From NCBI GenBank assembly GCA_947573795.1, contig CANPHE010000021.1, forward strand, positions 1 through 45,438: a stretch of 45,438 nt of DNA, in the 5' to 3' direction. The translations under genes and the position numbers were made by a program. This DNA is from an uncultured Alistipes sp. GTDB taxonomy: Bacteria > Bacteroidota > Bacteroidia > Bacteroidales > Rikenellaceae. The notes under the pieces were generated by a model. That model was not told where the DNA came from. It worked only from the letters and a program-made list of their open reading frames with translations, and searched no databases. Of this stretch, positions 17,261-26,616 are shown in pieces (position 1 is the first letter of the stretch; the number at the start of each line of letters is the position of its first letter).

Positions 17261-19150
17261 TTATCTCAAAGCATAGATTTCGGCGATCTGAGCGCAGTCT
17301 CGCACGGTGTTTTTGTTGTTCGACTCCGTAATGAGAATCCGGATATACCGGGCCTGCGTCTCGGGGAACAGATAGCAGAAAGGACCGCGGCAGATGGAGA
17401 TGCCCTTCTCGAAATCGAACTCGCCGACCTTCGTCCAGTTGCCGTTCTGCGTCCATGCCTGCGAATTCTTCCAGTCGGAGGTATCCCCGGTCTCGGACAC
17501 CCAGAACGATCCCGCCTTCATGTCGTCGATGGAGCCGTTGCTGTCGCAACGCCACATCTCGATACCGTTCAACCGCTGCACGGCGGCCATGTCGATCTGA
17601 ACGGTGAACGGCAGAAACATATGATCCTGCGACACACTGCTGCCGTTGAAGGCCGTATGCCAATAGGTGGAGACGTTGCCGTCGATGAGTTTGGCCACAG
17701 AATAGGAGGCATTGTGGTAGGAGTTCGTGTCCGCCGACCAACCGGTCTGGGCAAGACGCTGCGGGCAAGGTGCGTCGGAAGGCTTGTACACGAAGGTCTC
17801 TGCGACCGATACCTCCGAGAATCCGTAGCCGTTCCGCGGCGCATTGCTCCGGGTAATCGTCACGCGGACGAAACGGGCGGAGGTCGGTTCGAACCAATAG
17901 ACGAAGGGACCGACTTCGGTATTGCTCTGCAAAGACTCGTCGTTGTCGAACTCGGCGACTTTCGCCCAGCGGAGGTTGTCCGAAGAGACTTCGATATAGC
18001 CGGCGCCGATACGCTTGGCCTGAGAGGCGCGCGCCTGCAAAGCCACGGCACAAATCTCGGTGACGGAGCGTAAATCCAGTTTGTAGCTGTACGGCGGTGC
18101 ATCGGCACCCGTGGGATTGGTCATGTTGCCGTCGGGTCTGTACGGAGCGTCCCAGTAGGTACCCGGCTTGCCGTCGATCATCAGCGTACCGTTGTTCGAA
18201 TTGGCGAAATGGGTGGTTTCGCACTGCCATCCATACCGGTTGATCGGCAAATAGTTCTCCCGAGTCGTCGGGGCGAAGTGCAGCAGGTAAATGCTCTTCT
18301 CGGGAGCGACCTCGAAATAATCGGAGGTCAGACGAACGGGCACGGCGCAAGGTTCGTCGCCGACTTTGGCCGGATCGACATGGATCGTCGTCCGCACCTC
18401 CGTTTCGCCCTTGGCGATCGTCAAGGCTCCGGCCTCGAACGTAACGACTCCTTCGGGAGCCAGCCGGAACGCGGTGCCGTGCGACGCATTGTAGGCATCG
18501 AGTGCCGCCTGGGAGCAGTCGAGCGCGACGGTTCCGTCGGCTTCGAACGGACGCGCCAGCTTGAGGGTCAGCGTCCGGTCCCAGGCATTCGCGGCGTTAT
18601 TGGCATAGGTATTCTCCCCGGTGATGTAAAAGAGCGTGGCCGCCTCGTCGATCTCCACGGCGATCTGCTCCAGGTTCGGATGGACCAGCAAGATGTTTCG
18701 CTTCGCGCTGACGTTGCCGTCGGAGAGCAGTTCCACCGGCACCACCAGGTTTTCCGGGTCTTCGACCCCGACCAGCTGCATCGGATCGAAGATCACTTGG
18801 AAAGCTCCGGAGCGCTCGTCCCCGGCCAGGGTGATCCGCTCCGGTTCGATCCGATAAGCGCTTTGGGGCAATGCCTTGTACGCCGTGGCGTTTTCCGAGT
18901 TATAGGTTTCGAGCGCAGACTCGGAGCTCCGGACGGAAACGGTGAGGCTTTCGGCATAATATCCGCTTCGGAAAACCCGGAGCGTAACGGCGGGGTCCTC
19001 GTCGACTACGTAAAACGGGGCGGATTCCAACACACCCTCCGCAAGGAAACAGGCCGTAGCACCCGGCAGAGCGTTGTCGCGGTTGTTTTCGCAGGCCGAA
19101 ACCGCGAACGACAGAGCCGCCATTGCAAAGATGATATGATTGCGTTTCAT
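17261..19150 (-). CDS. Surface lipoprotein with DUF1735-like and two discoidin domains
   Basis: This 629-aa lipoprotein (signal to VSAC, about residue 20) occupies the SusE/SusF position right after SusD (gap 11 bases). Two Ig-like DUF1735-type domains cover about 25-155 and 160-290. Two F5/8 type C (discoidin) domains cover about 300-460 and 480-629. The discoidin domains show the LMIDGKPGTYWDAPY and LIDGNVSTYWHTAF motifs. Such proteins bind glycans on the cell surface and hand them to the SusCD pore. Two binding modules suggest a polymeric or multivalent ligand. No catalytic domain is seen. Confidence 0.85.
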   Translation of the reverse strand: MKRNHIIFAMAALSFAVSACENNRDNALPGATACFLAEGVLESAPFYVVDEDPAVTLRVFRSGYYAESLTVSVRSSESALETYNSENATAYKALPQSAYRIEPERITLAGDERSGAFQVIFDPMQLVGVEDPENLVVPVELLSDGNVSAKRNILLVHPNLEQIAVEIDEAATLFYITGENTYANNAANAWDRTLTLKLARPFEADGTVALDCSQAALDAYNASHGTAFRLAPEGVVTFEAGALTIAKGETEVRTTIHVDPAKVGDEPCAVPVRLTSDYFEVAPEKSIYLLHFAPTTRENYLPINRYGWQCETTHFANSNNGTLMIDGKPGTYWDAPYRPDGNMTNPTGADAPPYSYKLDLRSVTEICAVALQARASQAKRIGAGYIEVSSDNLRWAKVAEFDNDESLQSNTEVGPFVYWFEPTSARFVRVTITRSNAPRNGYGFSEVSVAETFVYKPSDAPCPQRLAQTGWSADTNSYHNASYSVAKLIDGNVSTYWHTAFNGSSVSQDHMFLPFTVQIDMAAVQRLNGIEMWRCDSNGSIDDMKAGSFWVSETGDTSDWKNSQAWTQNGNWTKVGEFDFEKGISICRGPFCYLFPETQARYIRILITESNNKNTVRDCAQIAEIYALR

Positions 19151-19161
19151 AACAGAGTCTT

Positions 19162-21018
19162 TTACCATTGGTAGTTTTGGGTCACGTTGTAGAGACGGTC
19201 TATTTCCGACTGAGGAATCGGCAGCAGATAATTCCGCTTGTTGAATATGCGCGTCGAAGGCGTATTGCCGCCGTCTGCGGCAACGACCGTCCGATGCCAG
19301 AAATCGCCGTCCGGACGATCGTCGGTCGCCTGGATGTTCATGCCGTAAAACGCTCCGGCGTTCTCTTGCTCGGCGATCAGCCACGTGCGGGTATCGAAGA
19401 AACGATGGTTCTCGAAATTCAGCTCGATCATCCGCTCGCGGCGAATCATGGCCTCCAGCGCCTCCGCATCCGCTTCGACCTCGGGATAGATCGTCTCGAT
19501 ATCGGCCACGCCCGCGCGTTTGCGCACCGCATTGATCGCCGCCAGAGCCGCAGTCGCGTCGCGTTCGGGCTGCCGGTTCAACGCCTCGGCGTAGTTCAAC
19601 AGGACCTCGGCATAGCGGAACAGCGGCCACGTTATGGCGGTCCAGTTGGCCTGCGCGGACCCGGCATTCTTGCTGTCGAATCCCGTATCCTGGAACTTGA
19701 AGGGCAGATAGCCCGTCAGCGGGTAATTGAAGTTGCTCGACGTCTGGCCCGAGTTGCCTCCGTAGTAGAACTGGATCGAGGAGACCGTATTCGAACCGCC
19801 GATCCAATTCAGACCCTCGTAGAACACCGACATGTAGAAGCGGGGTTCGCGGTTGAGGTACATGTTGTAGGTCGATTTGGTGCTGCCCAGGATCGGATGC
19901 GTGAACGAAGTGAAGCCCGATTCGTCGTATCCGCTCTGCGGATCGATCACGGGACTTCCGTCGGCCTGGTATCCGGTGATGGGATAGCGGCCTCCGTGCT
20001 CGGTATCCATGGCGAAAGCATCGACCAATTTCTGCGTTATGGCGACTCCGCCGTAGGCCCGGCCGCCCACTCCGAGCGGAATGGTCGCGACACGCCAGTT
20101 ATAGCTGGTCTTCTGGTAACCGAAAATCAGCTCCCGGTTCCATTTCTGCGTGAAGACCGCCCGCCAGTCGACATACGGATTTCCCGTTTCGATCAACTCG
20201 TACTGCCGGAGGTCAAGGACATCCCGGGCCGCTTCGGCGGCTTTCGTCCACTTCGAAGCGTCGTACGACTGCGGGAAGAGGTATTTGCCCTCGGCGTTGG
20301 TCATGTTCCGGTACATCGGATTGCCGTTGAACAGGGGACGGGCCGCATAGAGCAGCAGTCGGGCCCGCAAGGCCAGAGCGACACCCTTCGTCGCACGTCC
20401 CAGATAGGAATCCGGCTGCGTGAGCGGCAGATCGGCCGCAGCCTTGCGGCACTCCTCCGCCACCCAGTCCACGCATTCGTCCCACGGATTGCGGTCGCGC
20501 TCGCGAAGCGCGAGATCGTTGAAATCGGCGACTCCCTCGCCCAAAAGGACGACCGGACCGTAAAGCCGCATCAGGCAGAAATAGTAGTAGGCGCGCAGGA
20601 ACCGGGCTTCGGCCGCCCATTCGAGCGCCTCGGCGGGCGACAGCTCGGGGCAGCGTCCGACGTTGGCGATGAAATAACTCGCTTCGCGGATGCCTTTGTA
20701 GTAGGTGGTATAATACGAGAGACCGGTCTGATCCTCGGTGCTCACGGACCACGTGGAGTTGTTCCACTGGGCGAAAGGTCGTCCCGTGAATACGCATACG
20801 CATTCGTCGGACGAAGGGGTATAATGGTTGGCCTGGCCGCTGGGGTCGGTCTCGTTGGTGATCCAGCTATATACGTTCACCAGGTAGCGGAACGTCGAAT
20901 TGTAACTTTCGAAGACATTCTTCGACGTATACGGTTCGTCGGGCTGGCGGTCGAGGTAGGAGTTGCAACCTGCGGCGGACAACACCGCGAAAACGGCTGC
21001 GAATAGGCTCTTTTTCAT
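19162..21018 (-). CDS. SusD/RagB-type outer membrane lipoprotein
   Basis: The 618-aa protein has a lipoprotein signal (LSAAGC, Cys about 18), the SusD N-terminal region with tetratricopeptide-like helices, and the C-terminal RagB part (LNYAEALNRQP, INAVRKRAGV, RRERMIELNFENHRFFD). It forms the lid of the SusC pore on the cell surface. It lies 22 bases after SusC. Length is at the upper end for the family because of loops around 330-450, usual for the substrate-facing surface. Ligand cannot be read from the sequence. Confidence 0.95.
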   Translation of the reverse strand: MKKSLFAAVFAVLSAAGCNSYLDRQPDEPYTSKNVFESYNSTFRYLVNVYSWITNETDPSGQANHYTPSSDECVCVFTGRPFAQWNNSTWSVSTEDQTGLSYYTTYYKGIREASYFIANVGRCPELSPAEALEWAAEARFLRAYYYFCLMRLYGPVVLLGEGVADFNDLALRERDRNPWDECVDWVAEECRKAAADLPLTQPDSYLGRATKGVALALRARLLLYAARPLFNGNPMYRNMTNAEGKYLFPQSYDASKWTKAAEAARDVLDLRQYELIETGNPYVDWRAVFTQKWNRELIFGYQKTSYNWRVATIPLGVGGRAYGGVAITQKLVDAFAMDTEHGGRYPITGYQADGSPVIDPQSGYDESGFTSFTHPILGSTKSTYNMYLNREPRFYMSVFYEGLNWIGGSNTVSSIQFYYGGNSGQTSSNFNYPLTGYLPFKFQDTGFDSKNAGSAQANWTAITWPLFRYAEVLLNYAEALNRQPERDATAALAAINAVRKRAGVADIETIYPEVEADAEALEAMIRRERMIELNFENHRFFDTRTWLIAEQENAGAFYGMNIQATDDRPDGDFWHRTVVAADGGNTPSTRIFNKRNYLLPIPQSEIDRLYNVTQNYQW

Positions 21019-21040
21019 AGGTAGAATCGAGTTTTAACGG

Positions 21041-24000
21041 TTAGAAAATCAGCGACACACCGATATTGTACACCCGGTTGTTCGGATAATTCGCAGCACC
21101 CGTTTGCAGATCGGGGTCCCAGAGTTTGAAATCACTGAACGTCAGCAGATTCATTCCGGAGACATAGATTCTCAGACCGTCGATGCGGAGTTTGTTGACC
21201 ACCTGCTTGGGCAGCGAGTAACCGATCTCGGCATTCTTCAGACGCATGTAACGGCCGTTGACCATCCAGAAAGTCGATTTCTGCGAATTGTTCGGATTCG
21301 GCGAGGTCGTCAGACGCGGATATCGGGCGTTCGGATCGGGATTGCTCTCGCTCCAATATTTGCCGATCAGATCGGTGAAGACGTTCGACAGCGAAATGCT
21401 CGAAGCGGTGAACGGCTGCGTATAGGTGTTGTTGGTAAAGAAGTTGACATTGCCGACACCCTGGAAGAAGACCGAGAAATCGAAACCCTTCCATTTGACC
21501 GAGGCTCCGAAACCGTAGGTAATCTCCGGAACGTTGGGATAGCCGATCGGTTTGCAATCATACGTATCGACCTTTCCGTCGCCGTTCAGATCGAGGTACT
21601 TGATGTCGCCGGGATGTACCTCGCCCCAGGCCTGCGTGGGCCAGGCGTCGATCTCCTCCTGCGACGAGAAGAGTCCCGCAGCCACCAGACCGTACTCCTG
21701 CCAGTTGCTTTGTCCGATCTTGTTCAGATAGGGTTCGGCCCAGCGGGGCTGGTCGTTGTCGAGGATCGTATTGTGGGCGTAGGTGAAGTTGCCGCGCACG
21801 GTCAGCTGCACCTTCCCGATCGTTTGATGGTATTCGAGCGAAGCATCGACACCGTGGTTCTTCATCTTGCCGGCATTGATCCACGGCGACGTCGAAAGAC
21901 CCGAGATGCGGGGAATGGAGGCTGCCTGAAGGAAAATACCCTCGCGGCGCTCGCGGAAATAGTCCGCCTGAATGCGGAGTTTGCCGAACAACGAGACTTC
22001 GGCTCCGACATTGAGTTTGTAGGCTTTCTCCCAGCCGACCGAATCGTTGGCCCAGTTGCCCAGGCGCAATCCGGTATAGGTCGTATTGCCGGTGCCGAAC
22101 TGATAGGAGCCGCCGCTCGTGTTGATCGTCTCGTTGTAGATGAAGCGCCGGTCGCCGCCGATCTGGTCGTTACCCACGATACCGTAGGAGGCTTTGAACT
22201 TCACCAGATCGAGCACGTCGCGCAGCGGAGCGAAGAATTTCTCCTCGGAAAGCACCCAACCGACGGCACCTGCCGGGAAGAAGCCGAAACGATGGCGAGG
22301 CGAGAAGTTCTCGGAGCCGTTGTAGCCGAAGTTACCCTCGATGAAATAGCGGTTGTCGTAGTTGTAGGTGATACGGCCCGCGATACCCTGATGGCGGTAG
22401 GGCAATGCCTTCTCGGAGTTGGTCTCGGACGAGTTGGTGATGTTCTTCTGCGATTGCTGATAGAGGAACAGGGCGCCGACGGAGTGCCGGCCGAAGGTCC
22501 GGGCGTAGTTGAGCGCCGCCTCGAAATAGAACGAACGCGTACCGCTCGCGGACTCGCTGAACGACAGGTTCTCCTGACCGACGTACGTGGGAGGTCCGAA
22601 AATCAGATTATCGTCGTCGTCGCGACCCGTCGCCAGGTATTGCGTCGGCTGCTTCGTGCGGGCCAGATGTTGGTAATTCTGAGCGTCGAAGGCGACTTTG
22701 GCGCTGGCCGTCAATCCGGGGGTGATCCAGTCGCCAAAGTCCTGCTGGAGGTTGATCGTCGAGGAGGCCGTATTCCAGAACTTCTCGCGATATCCCCGCT
22801 GGGTCAATTCGACGTACGGATTGATGATGTTGCTGCCCGGACCGGCCAGCGTGCCGTCGGAATAGAAAAGCGGGAATGCGTTGGGCGACGTCGCGAGCGA
22901 GTATCTCCAGATATTGCCCGTATCGCCGCCCGGCTCATTCTTGCGTTCGAACGAGGTGCCCAGGTTGATATTCAGTTTCGTGTGGGGAAACACCTGCACG
23001 TCGACATTGGACCGGAAATTATACCGCTGGTAATAGAGCGACGTATCGTAGTTCTTCATATTGTCGACGGCGAACAATCCGTTTTCGTTGTAGATCGATC
23101 CCGAGATATAATATTTGGCGATACTGCCGCCGCCGCTGACGCTCAGATTGACCTTCTCGTTCCAGGAATGGTTTTTATAAAGCTGGCCGAGCCAGTCCAC
23201 ATTCGGATAGAGGTCGGGATCGGAACCGTTCCGATAACGTTCGATGGCCTCGTCGGAGAAGAATTTTCCGCCGTAGGCTTCGTTATACATCCGGGCGAAC
23301 TGCACCGAGTTCAGCATCTCGGGGACTTTCACCGGCGAGAGCATACCCGCTTCGAACGAAAGCGAGACTTTGGGTTTTCCGATCGAACCGTCGCGCGTGG
23401 TGATCATGACGACGCCGTTGGCGCCGCGGACACCGTAGATCGCCGTCGCCGAAGCATCCTTGAGGATGGACATCTCCTTGATATCCTCGACATTGACCAG
23501 GTCCATATCGCGTTCGACGCCGTCGACCAGGATGAGCGGTGTCTTCGCCGCTCCGAACGTATTGATACCGCGGATCCAGAACGTCGATCCCACGCCCGGT
23601 TCGCCGGAACGCTGGATGGAAACCACACCGGCGAGCTGTCCGGCCAGGTTGTTCGAGATCTTCGCCACCGGCGCCTTGATATCGGTCACCGAGACGGTGG
23701 CGATAGCTCCCACGACGCTGGCTTTCTTCTGAACGCCGTAGCCGACCACCACCACCTCGTCGACCGAAGTCGACGACGAAGTAAGTTTCACGGTCACCGC
23801 GGCACCCGGCGAGAAAACGACTTCGCGGGTTTCATACCCCAGGAACGACACGTTCAATACGGAGTAATTTCCCGAATAGGCGATCTCGAATCGGCCCGAA
23901 GAGTCGGTCGCCGATCCGATCGTCGTATCCTTGAGCCATACCTGCGCACCGACGACCGGCTGCCCGGTCTCGGCATCCAGAACGACACCGGAAACCGTCT

Positions 24001-24130
24001 TGCGTCCGGATTGGGAGGCCGGAGACGATTGCGCTGGCTGCGCTTCGGCGGCAAGCACCGAAAGACAAGCCAGCAGACAAGCTGCGACGTGAAGTCGCAG
24101 ATGTCCGACGAGGCGTAAAAGTTGTTTCAT
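21041..24130 (-). CDS. SusC/RagA-type TonB-dependent transporter
   Basis: The 1029-aa outer membrane transporter has a signal peptide (about 1-30), a carboxypeptidase-regulatory-like domain (about 45-120, VSGVVLDAETGQPVVGAQVW), and the TonB-box region DEVVVVGYGVQKK. The plug domain contains LILVDGVERDMDLVN and SILKDASATAIYGVRGANGV, and a 22-strand barrel ends in IGVSLIF. It imports the substrate with TonB energy. No FecR/sigma-interaction domain is present, so control is through the LacI regulator rather than an ECF sigma pair. Confidence 0.96.
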   Translation of the reverse strand: MKQLLRLVGHLRLHVAACLLACLSVLAAEAQPAQSSPASQSGRKTVSGVVLDAETGQPVVGAQVWLKDTTIGSATDSSGRFEIAYSGNYSVLNVSFLGYETREVVFSPGAAVTVKLTSSSTSVDEVVVVGYGVQKKASVVGAIATVSVTDIKAPVAKISNNLAGQLAGVVSIQRSGEPGVGSTFWIRGINTFGAAKTPLILVDGVERDMDLVNVEDIKEMSILKDASATAIYGVRGANGVVMITTRDGSIGKPKVSLSFEAGMLSPVKVPEMLNSVQFARMYNEAYGGKFFSDEAIERYRNGSDPDLYPNVDWLGQLYKNHSWNEKVNLSVSGGGSIAKYYISGSIYNENGLFAVDNMKNYDTSLYYQRYNFRSNVDVQVFPHTKLNINLGTSFERKNEPGGDTGNIWRYSLATSPNAFPLFYSDGTLAGPGSNIINPYVELTQRGYREKFWNTASSTINLQQDFGDWITPGLTASAKVAFDAQNYQHLARTKQPTQYLATGRDDDDNLIFGPPTYVGQENLSFSESASGTRSFYFEAALNYARTFGRHSVGALFLYQQSQKNITNSSETNSEKALPYRHQGIAGRITYNYDNRYFIEGNFGYNGSENFSPRHRFGFFPAGAVGWVLSEEKFFAPLRDVLDLVKFKASYGIVGNDQIGGDRRFIYNETINTSGGSYQFGTGNTTYTGLRLGNWANDSVGWEKAYKLNVGAEVSLFGKLRIQADYFRERREGIFLQAASIPRISGLSTSPWINAGKMKNHGVDASLEYHQTIGKVQLTVRGNFTYAHNTILDNDQPRWAEPYLNKIGQSNWQEYGLVAAGLFSSQEEIDAWPTQAWGEVHPGDIKYLDLNGDGKVDTYDCKPIGYPNVPEITYGFGASVKWKGFDFSVFFQGVGNVNFFTNNTYTQPFTASSISLSNVFTDLIGKYWSESNPDPNARYPRLTTSPNPNNSQKSTFWMVNGRYMRLKNAEIGYSLPKQVVNKLRIDGLRIYVSGMNLLTFSDFKLWDPDLQTGAANYPNNRVYNIGVSLIF

Positions 24131-24227
24131 AGGTCTTAGTTAATAGTTTGGATTGGGGGACAATCCCCCGAAAAACGGTTTTGCGATAAGGTGCGGGGCC
24201 GAGTCGTTACGATCGGGCCCCGGACGT
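24131..24227 (-). promoter_or_regulatory. Intergenic hairpins between the dehydrogenase and SusC genes
   Basis: Two strong hairpins, GGGGCCGA...TCGGGCCCC (about 24196-24222) and GGGGGA-CAA-TCCCCC (24155-24169), lie in 97 bases. On the minus strand a T5 run lies between them. They may attenuate or stabilise the transcript and so set different levels for the first gene and the SusCD genes. Confidence 0.45.
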
Positions 24228-25286
24228 TCATTTCAGGTGCTCGAAGGTGAAGGCCTCCCAGGGAATATCGGAATCGGACTTGCCGTGGTCGAGGATGTCG
24301 ACGATGTGCATCAGGAGCGGGAAATCCCTCAAATCGACCAGACCGAGTTCGGCCTTGCGACGAATGGCATTGCCCATGATGCGGGTAATCACCAAGCTTT
24401 CGAGCGTAATGCCGGCCAGCGCCTCCGTGACCTGATCGTAGTTCAGCCCTTTACCCATCAATACGCCGCAACGTCGCGTACACCCGCTGAAGATGGTTAC
24501 ATAAAGGTCGCCCAATCCGATGCACTCCGACTCGAACTCGCCGCCCTGCATGAGCATCAGGGCATGCGTCTCCCGAACCGCTTGCGTGAACGTGCCCGCT
24601 TGCGAATTATAATGCTGGGGTTCCTCCTCGCCGTGCCAGCGGATATTCAGACCGACGGCCAGCGTTACGGCCATGGCATAGGCATTCTTGAGAGCTACGG
24701 CGCTTTCGAGTCCGATCACGTCGTTGGTCAGCGAAACATGATAATAAGGACGCTGCATGGCCTGCTTCATCATCCGCAGCGCTTCGTTGTCTTTGCCGCA
24801 GAACCCCACCTCGGTCGGGTCCATGAATACCAGCTCGTAGGAGGTGCAGGGACCGCCGATCGCACAGATGTCGCGCACGATACCGCGCTTGGCCAGTTCG
24901 CTCATCCAATAGCCCGGATAGGAGAGCAACGACCCGTCGTCCGTAGCACGAAGGCCCTTCGTAACGGACAGCACCGGGATTTTCGGATCGAGCCGCGTAA
25001 GAATCTCCTCCAAAAACCAGTCGACGCCGAACGAGGAAACGCCGCCGATCACGAAATCCGAACCCTCGACGACCTGCTCCCACTCCTTGAAATAATGGAA
25101 ACTTACATTTTCGGGGAACGGGCGGCAGAACTTTTCGTGTTTTCCGGTTTTCAGATAACCGTCGATGATTTCGTCGTCGAGACAAGTGCCGACGATGTGC
25201 ACTTCATGGCCGTTTTCAGCCGCAGGAAATGCCAGAGCCGATCCCATCATACCGGCTCCGATGATTGTGATTTTGCGTTTTTCCAT
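24228..25286 (-). CDS. GpsA-like NAD(P)-dependent glycerol-3-phosphate dehydrogenase
   Basis: The 352-aa cytoplasmic protein has an N-terminal Rossmann motif (ITIIGAGMMGSALAFPA). The substrate/catalytic segment AVALKNAYAMAVTLAVGL corresponds to the GpsA ALKN-x-A-x-A-x-G motif with the catalytic Lys. FVIGGVSSFGVDWFLEEIL and LSVTKGLR match the middle of the fold. It interconverts glycerol-3-phosphate and dihydroxyacetone phosphate. As the first gene of an import operon it probably runs in the oxidative, catabolic direction on glycerol-3-phosphate brought in by the GlpT-like importer. The sequence is divergent from housekeeping GpsA, so a related polyol phosphate is possible. ATG 25286 follows the operator region. 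Confidence 0.8.
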   Translation of the reverse strand: MEKRKITIIGAGMMGSALAFPAAENGHEVHIVGTCLDDEIIDGYLKTGKHEKFCRPFPENVSFHYFKEWEQVVEGSDFVIGGVSSFGVDWFLEEILTRLDPKIPVLSVTKGLRATDDGSLLSYPGYWMSELAKRGIVRDICAIGGPCTSYELVFMDPTEVGFCGKDNEALRMMKQAMQRPYYHVSLTNDVIGLESAVALKNAYAMAVTLAVGLNIRWHGEEEPQHYNSQAGTFTQAVRETHALMLMQGGEFESECIGLGDLYVTIFSGCTRRCGVLMGKGLNYDQVTEALAGITLESLVITRIMGNAIRRKAELGLVDLRDFPLLMHIVDILDHGKSDSDIPWEAFTFEHLK

Positions 25287-25309
25287 AATATCTGTTTTCG
25301 GTTTGCAAG

Positions 25310-25327
25310 AGCGTGCACGCGCACGCT
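25310..25327. promoter_or_regulatory. Candidate LacI operator at the PUL transcription start
   Basis: AGCGTGC and GCACGCT form a perfect 7-bp inverted repeat around ACGC. It lies just downstream of the minus-strand promoter box (25334-25342), where a bound LacI-type protein would block initiation. A GC-rich symmetric site is usual for this regulator class. Confidence 0.5.
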
Positions 25328-25333
25328 TATGAT

Positions 25334-25342
25334 GCAAAAGTA
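25334..25342 (-). promoter_or_regulatory. Main PUL promoter (TACTTTTGC)
   Basis: It matches TAnnTTTGC on the minus strand, 48 bases before ATG 25286. It is the only clear promoter box for the eight-gene run down to 11312. Confidence 0.7.
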
Positions 25343-25376
25343 GAACTTATTTCTCCAAAATAATCGTTATTTTTTA

Positions 25377-25384
25377 TAAATTTG
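25377..25384 (+). promoter_or_regulatory. LacI-gene promoter (TAAATTTG)
   Basis: It is a TAnnTTTG match 17 bases before ATG 25402, facing away from the PUL promoter 35 bases to its left. Confidence 0.6.
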
Positions 25385-25401
25385 TACAAAAAATTCGACC
25401 A

Positions 25402-26463
25402 ATGACCAAACAGAGAAGCAAAACGCCAATCACCATCTTCGATGTCGCAGCGCTGGCCGGAGTGTCGCGAGGCACGGTTGACCGCGTGGTCTACAAGCGC
25501 GGGCGCGTGTCTCAGAAAACGATAGACAAGGTACAGAAAGCGATTTCGCAGCTCGGTTATACGGCCAATCCCAACGCATCGTCGCTCGCCCTGAAGCGGG
25601 AATATACGTTCGCATGCCTCATTCCGGAATTCCGGCCGGGCGAATATTGGGAAAAGATTTTCGACGGATTCCGAGACGGCGTGAAAGCGTTGTCGCACTA
25701 CAATATCAAACTCGACTTCCATCTGTACGATCAAACCGACACCGAATCGTATCGCCGTTGCAGCGACGAGATTCTGCGGACCCGGCCGATGGGCGTCATT
25801 ACCAACGCTGTTTTCAAAGAGGAGGTCGTCGCGTTCGCGCAACGGCTGGAAGAGGCCGGCATTCCCTACGCATTCGTAGACAACAAGATCGACGACCTCG
25901 ACTATCTGTTGTACTACGGCGTGGACCCCTACAAAAGCGGGGCGCTCGGAGCCTTTTTGCTTACGACCCGTTGCGAGGTGCAGGATATCGCGCTGATCCG
26001 ACTGATTCGCGACCGGAAACACAAGGCCGACCCGAATGCCCCGCGCCGTCACGGCTTTCTCGACTACATCGAGGAGACATTTCCCCAGTGCCGCATCCAT
26101 ACGCTGTTCATCCATCCCGAACAACCCGACCAGGCATATGCGACCCTGGAGCATTTCTTCCGGGAGCATCCCGAGGTGAAACATCTGGCAATGACCAATT
26201 CGCGTATTTTCCTGATCGACGACTACCTGAGCCGCAATCCCGATCCGGAGCGCATCGTCGTCGGATTCGACGATCTCGATCGCAACCTGGCCAGCCTGAG
26301 CAACGGACATATCGAATACCTGGTCACCAGGCATATTCCGTTACAATCGTTCCAGGCATTGACGGCCTTCGCGGAATGCGTCATCAAGGGGACCAAACCG
26401 CAGCGCCGCAACAATTACGTTCATATGGACATCCTGCATCGCCGCAATCTCGACAATTATTGA
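25402..26463 (+). CDS. LacI-family regulator of the divergent PUL
   Basis: The 353-aa protein has a LacI helix-turn-helix and hinge (residues about 10-60: TIFDVAALAGVSRGTVDRVV, then LGYTANPNASSLA). A type I periplasmic-binding-protein sensor domain follows (about 65-340: TFACLIPEFRPGEYW, GVITNAVFKEEVV, IVVGFDDLDRNL). This type binds a sugar or related small molecule and releases its operator. It is divergently transcribed from the PUL with a 115-base shared control region. This makes the PUL its likely target. The inducer may be galactose- or glycerol-phosphate-derived, but nothing in the sequence decides it. Confidence 0.92.
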   Translation: MTKQRSKTPITIFDVAALAGVSRGTVDRVVYKRGRVSQKTIDKVQKAISQLGYTANPNASSLALKREYTFACLIPEFRPGEYWEKIFDGFRDGVKALSHYNIKLDFHLYDQTDTESYRRCSDEILRTRPMGVITNAVFKEEVVAFAQRLEEAGIPYAFVDNKIDDLDYLLYYGVDPYKSGALGAFLLTTRCEVQDIALIRLIRDRKHKADPNAPRRHGFLDYIEETFPQCRIHTLFIHPEQPDQAYATLEHFFREHPEVKHLAMTNSRIFLIDDYLSRNPDPERIVVGFDDLDRNLASLSNGHIEYLVTRHIPLQSFQALTAFAECVIKGTKPQRRNNYVHMDILHRRNLDNY

Positions 26464-26616
26464 GGCCGGGGGCGTTGCGGCGATCGTCGAGGCATCGGAG
26501 ACGGAAACGGTACAATCAGCATTTTGCAGCATCATCCGAGATCGTCGAAGAATCGACTCGCACGTATGCCGATACACCTCGGACGAATAAAGGGCCTCCG
26601 CTCGCCGAAGCGGATC

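Noticed and set aside
15385..17331. A plus-strand open frame of about 650 codons opposite the metallophosphatase gene
   Set aside because: The opposite strand carries five ordered metal-binding motifs. This frame has none of any family.
21104..24118. A plus-strand open frame of about 1000 codons opposite susC
   Set aside because: It mirrors SusC, is rich in Arg/His/Asp as shadow frames are, and shows no signal, domain or promoter.
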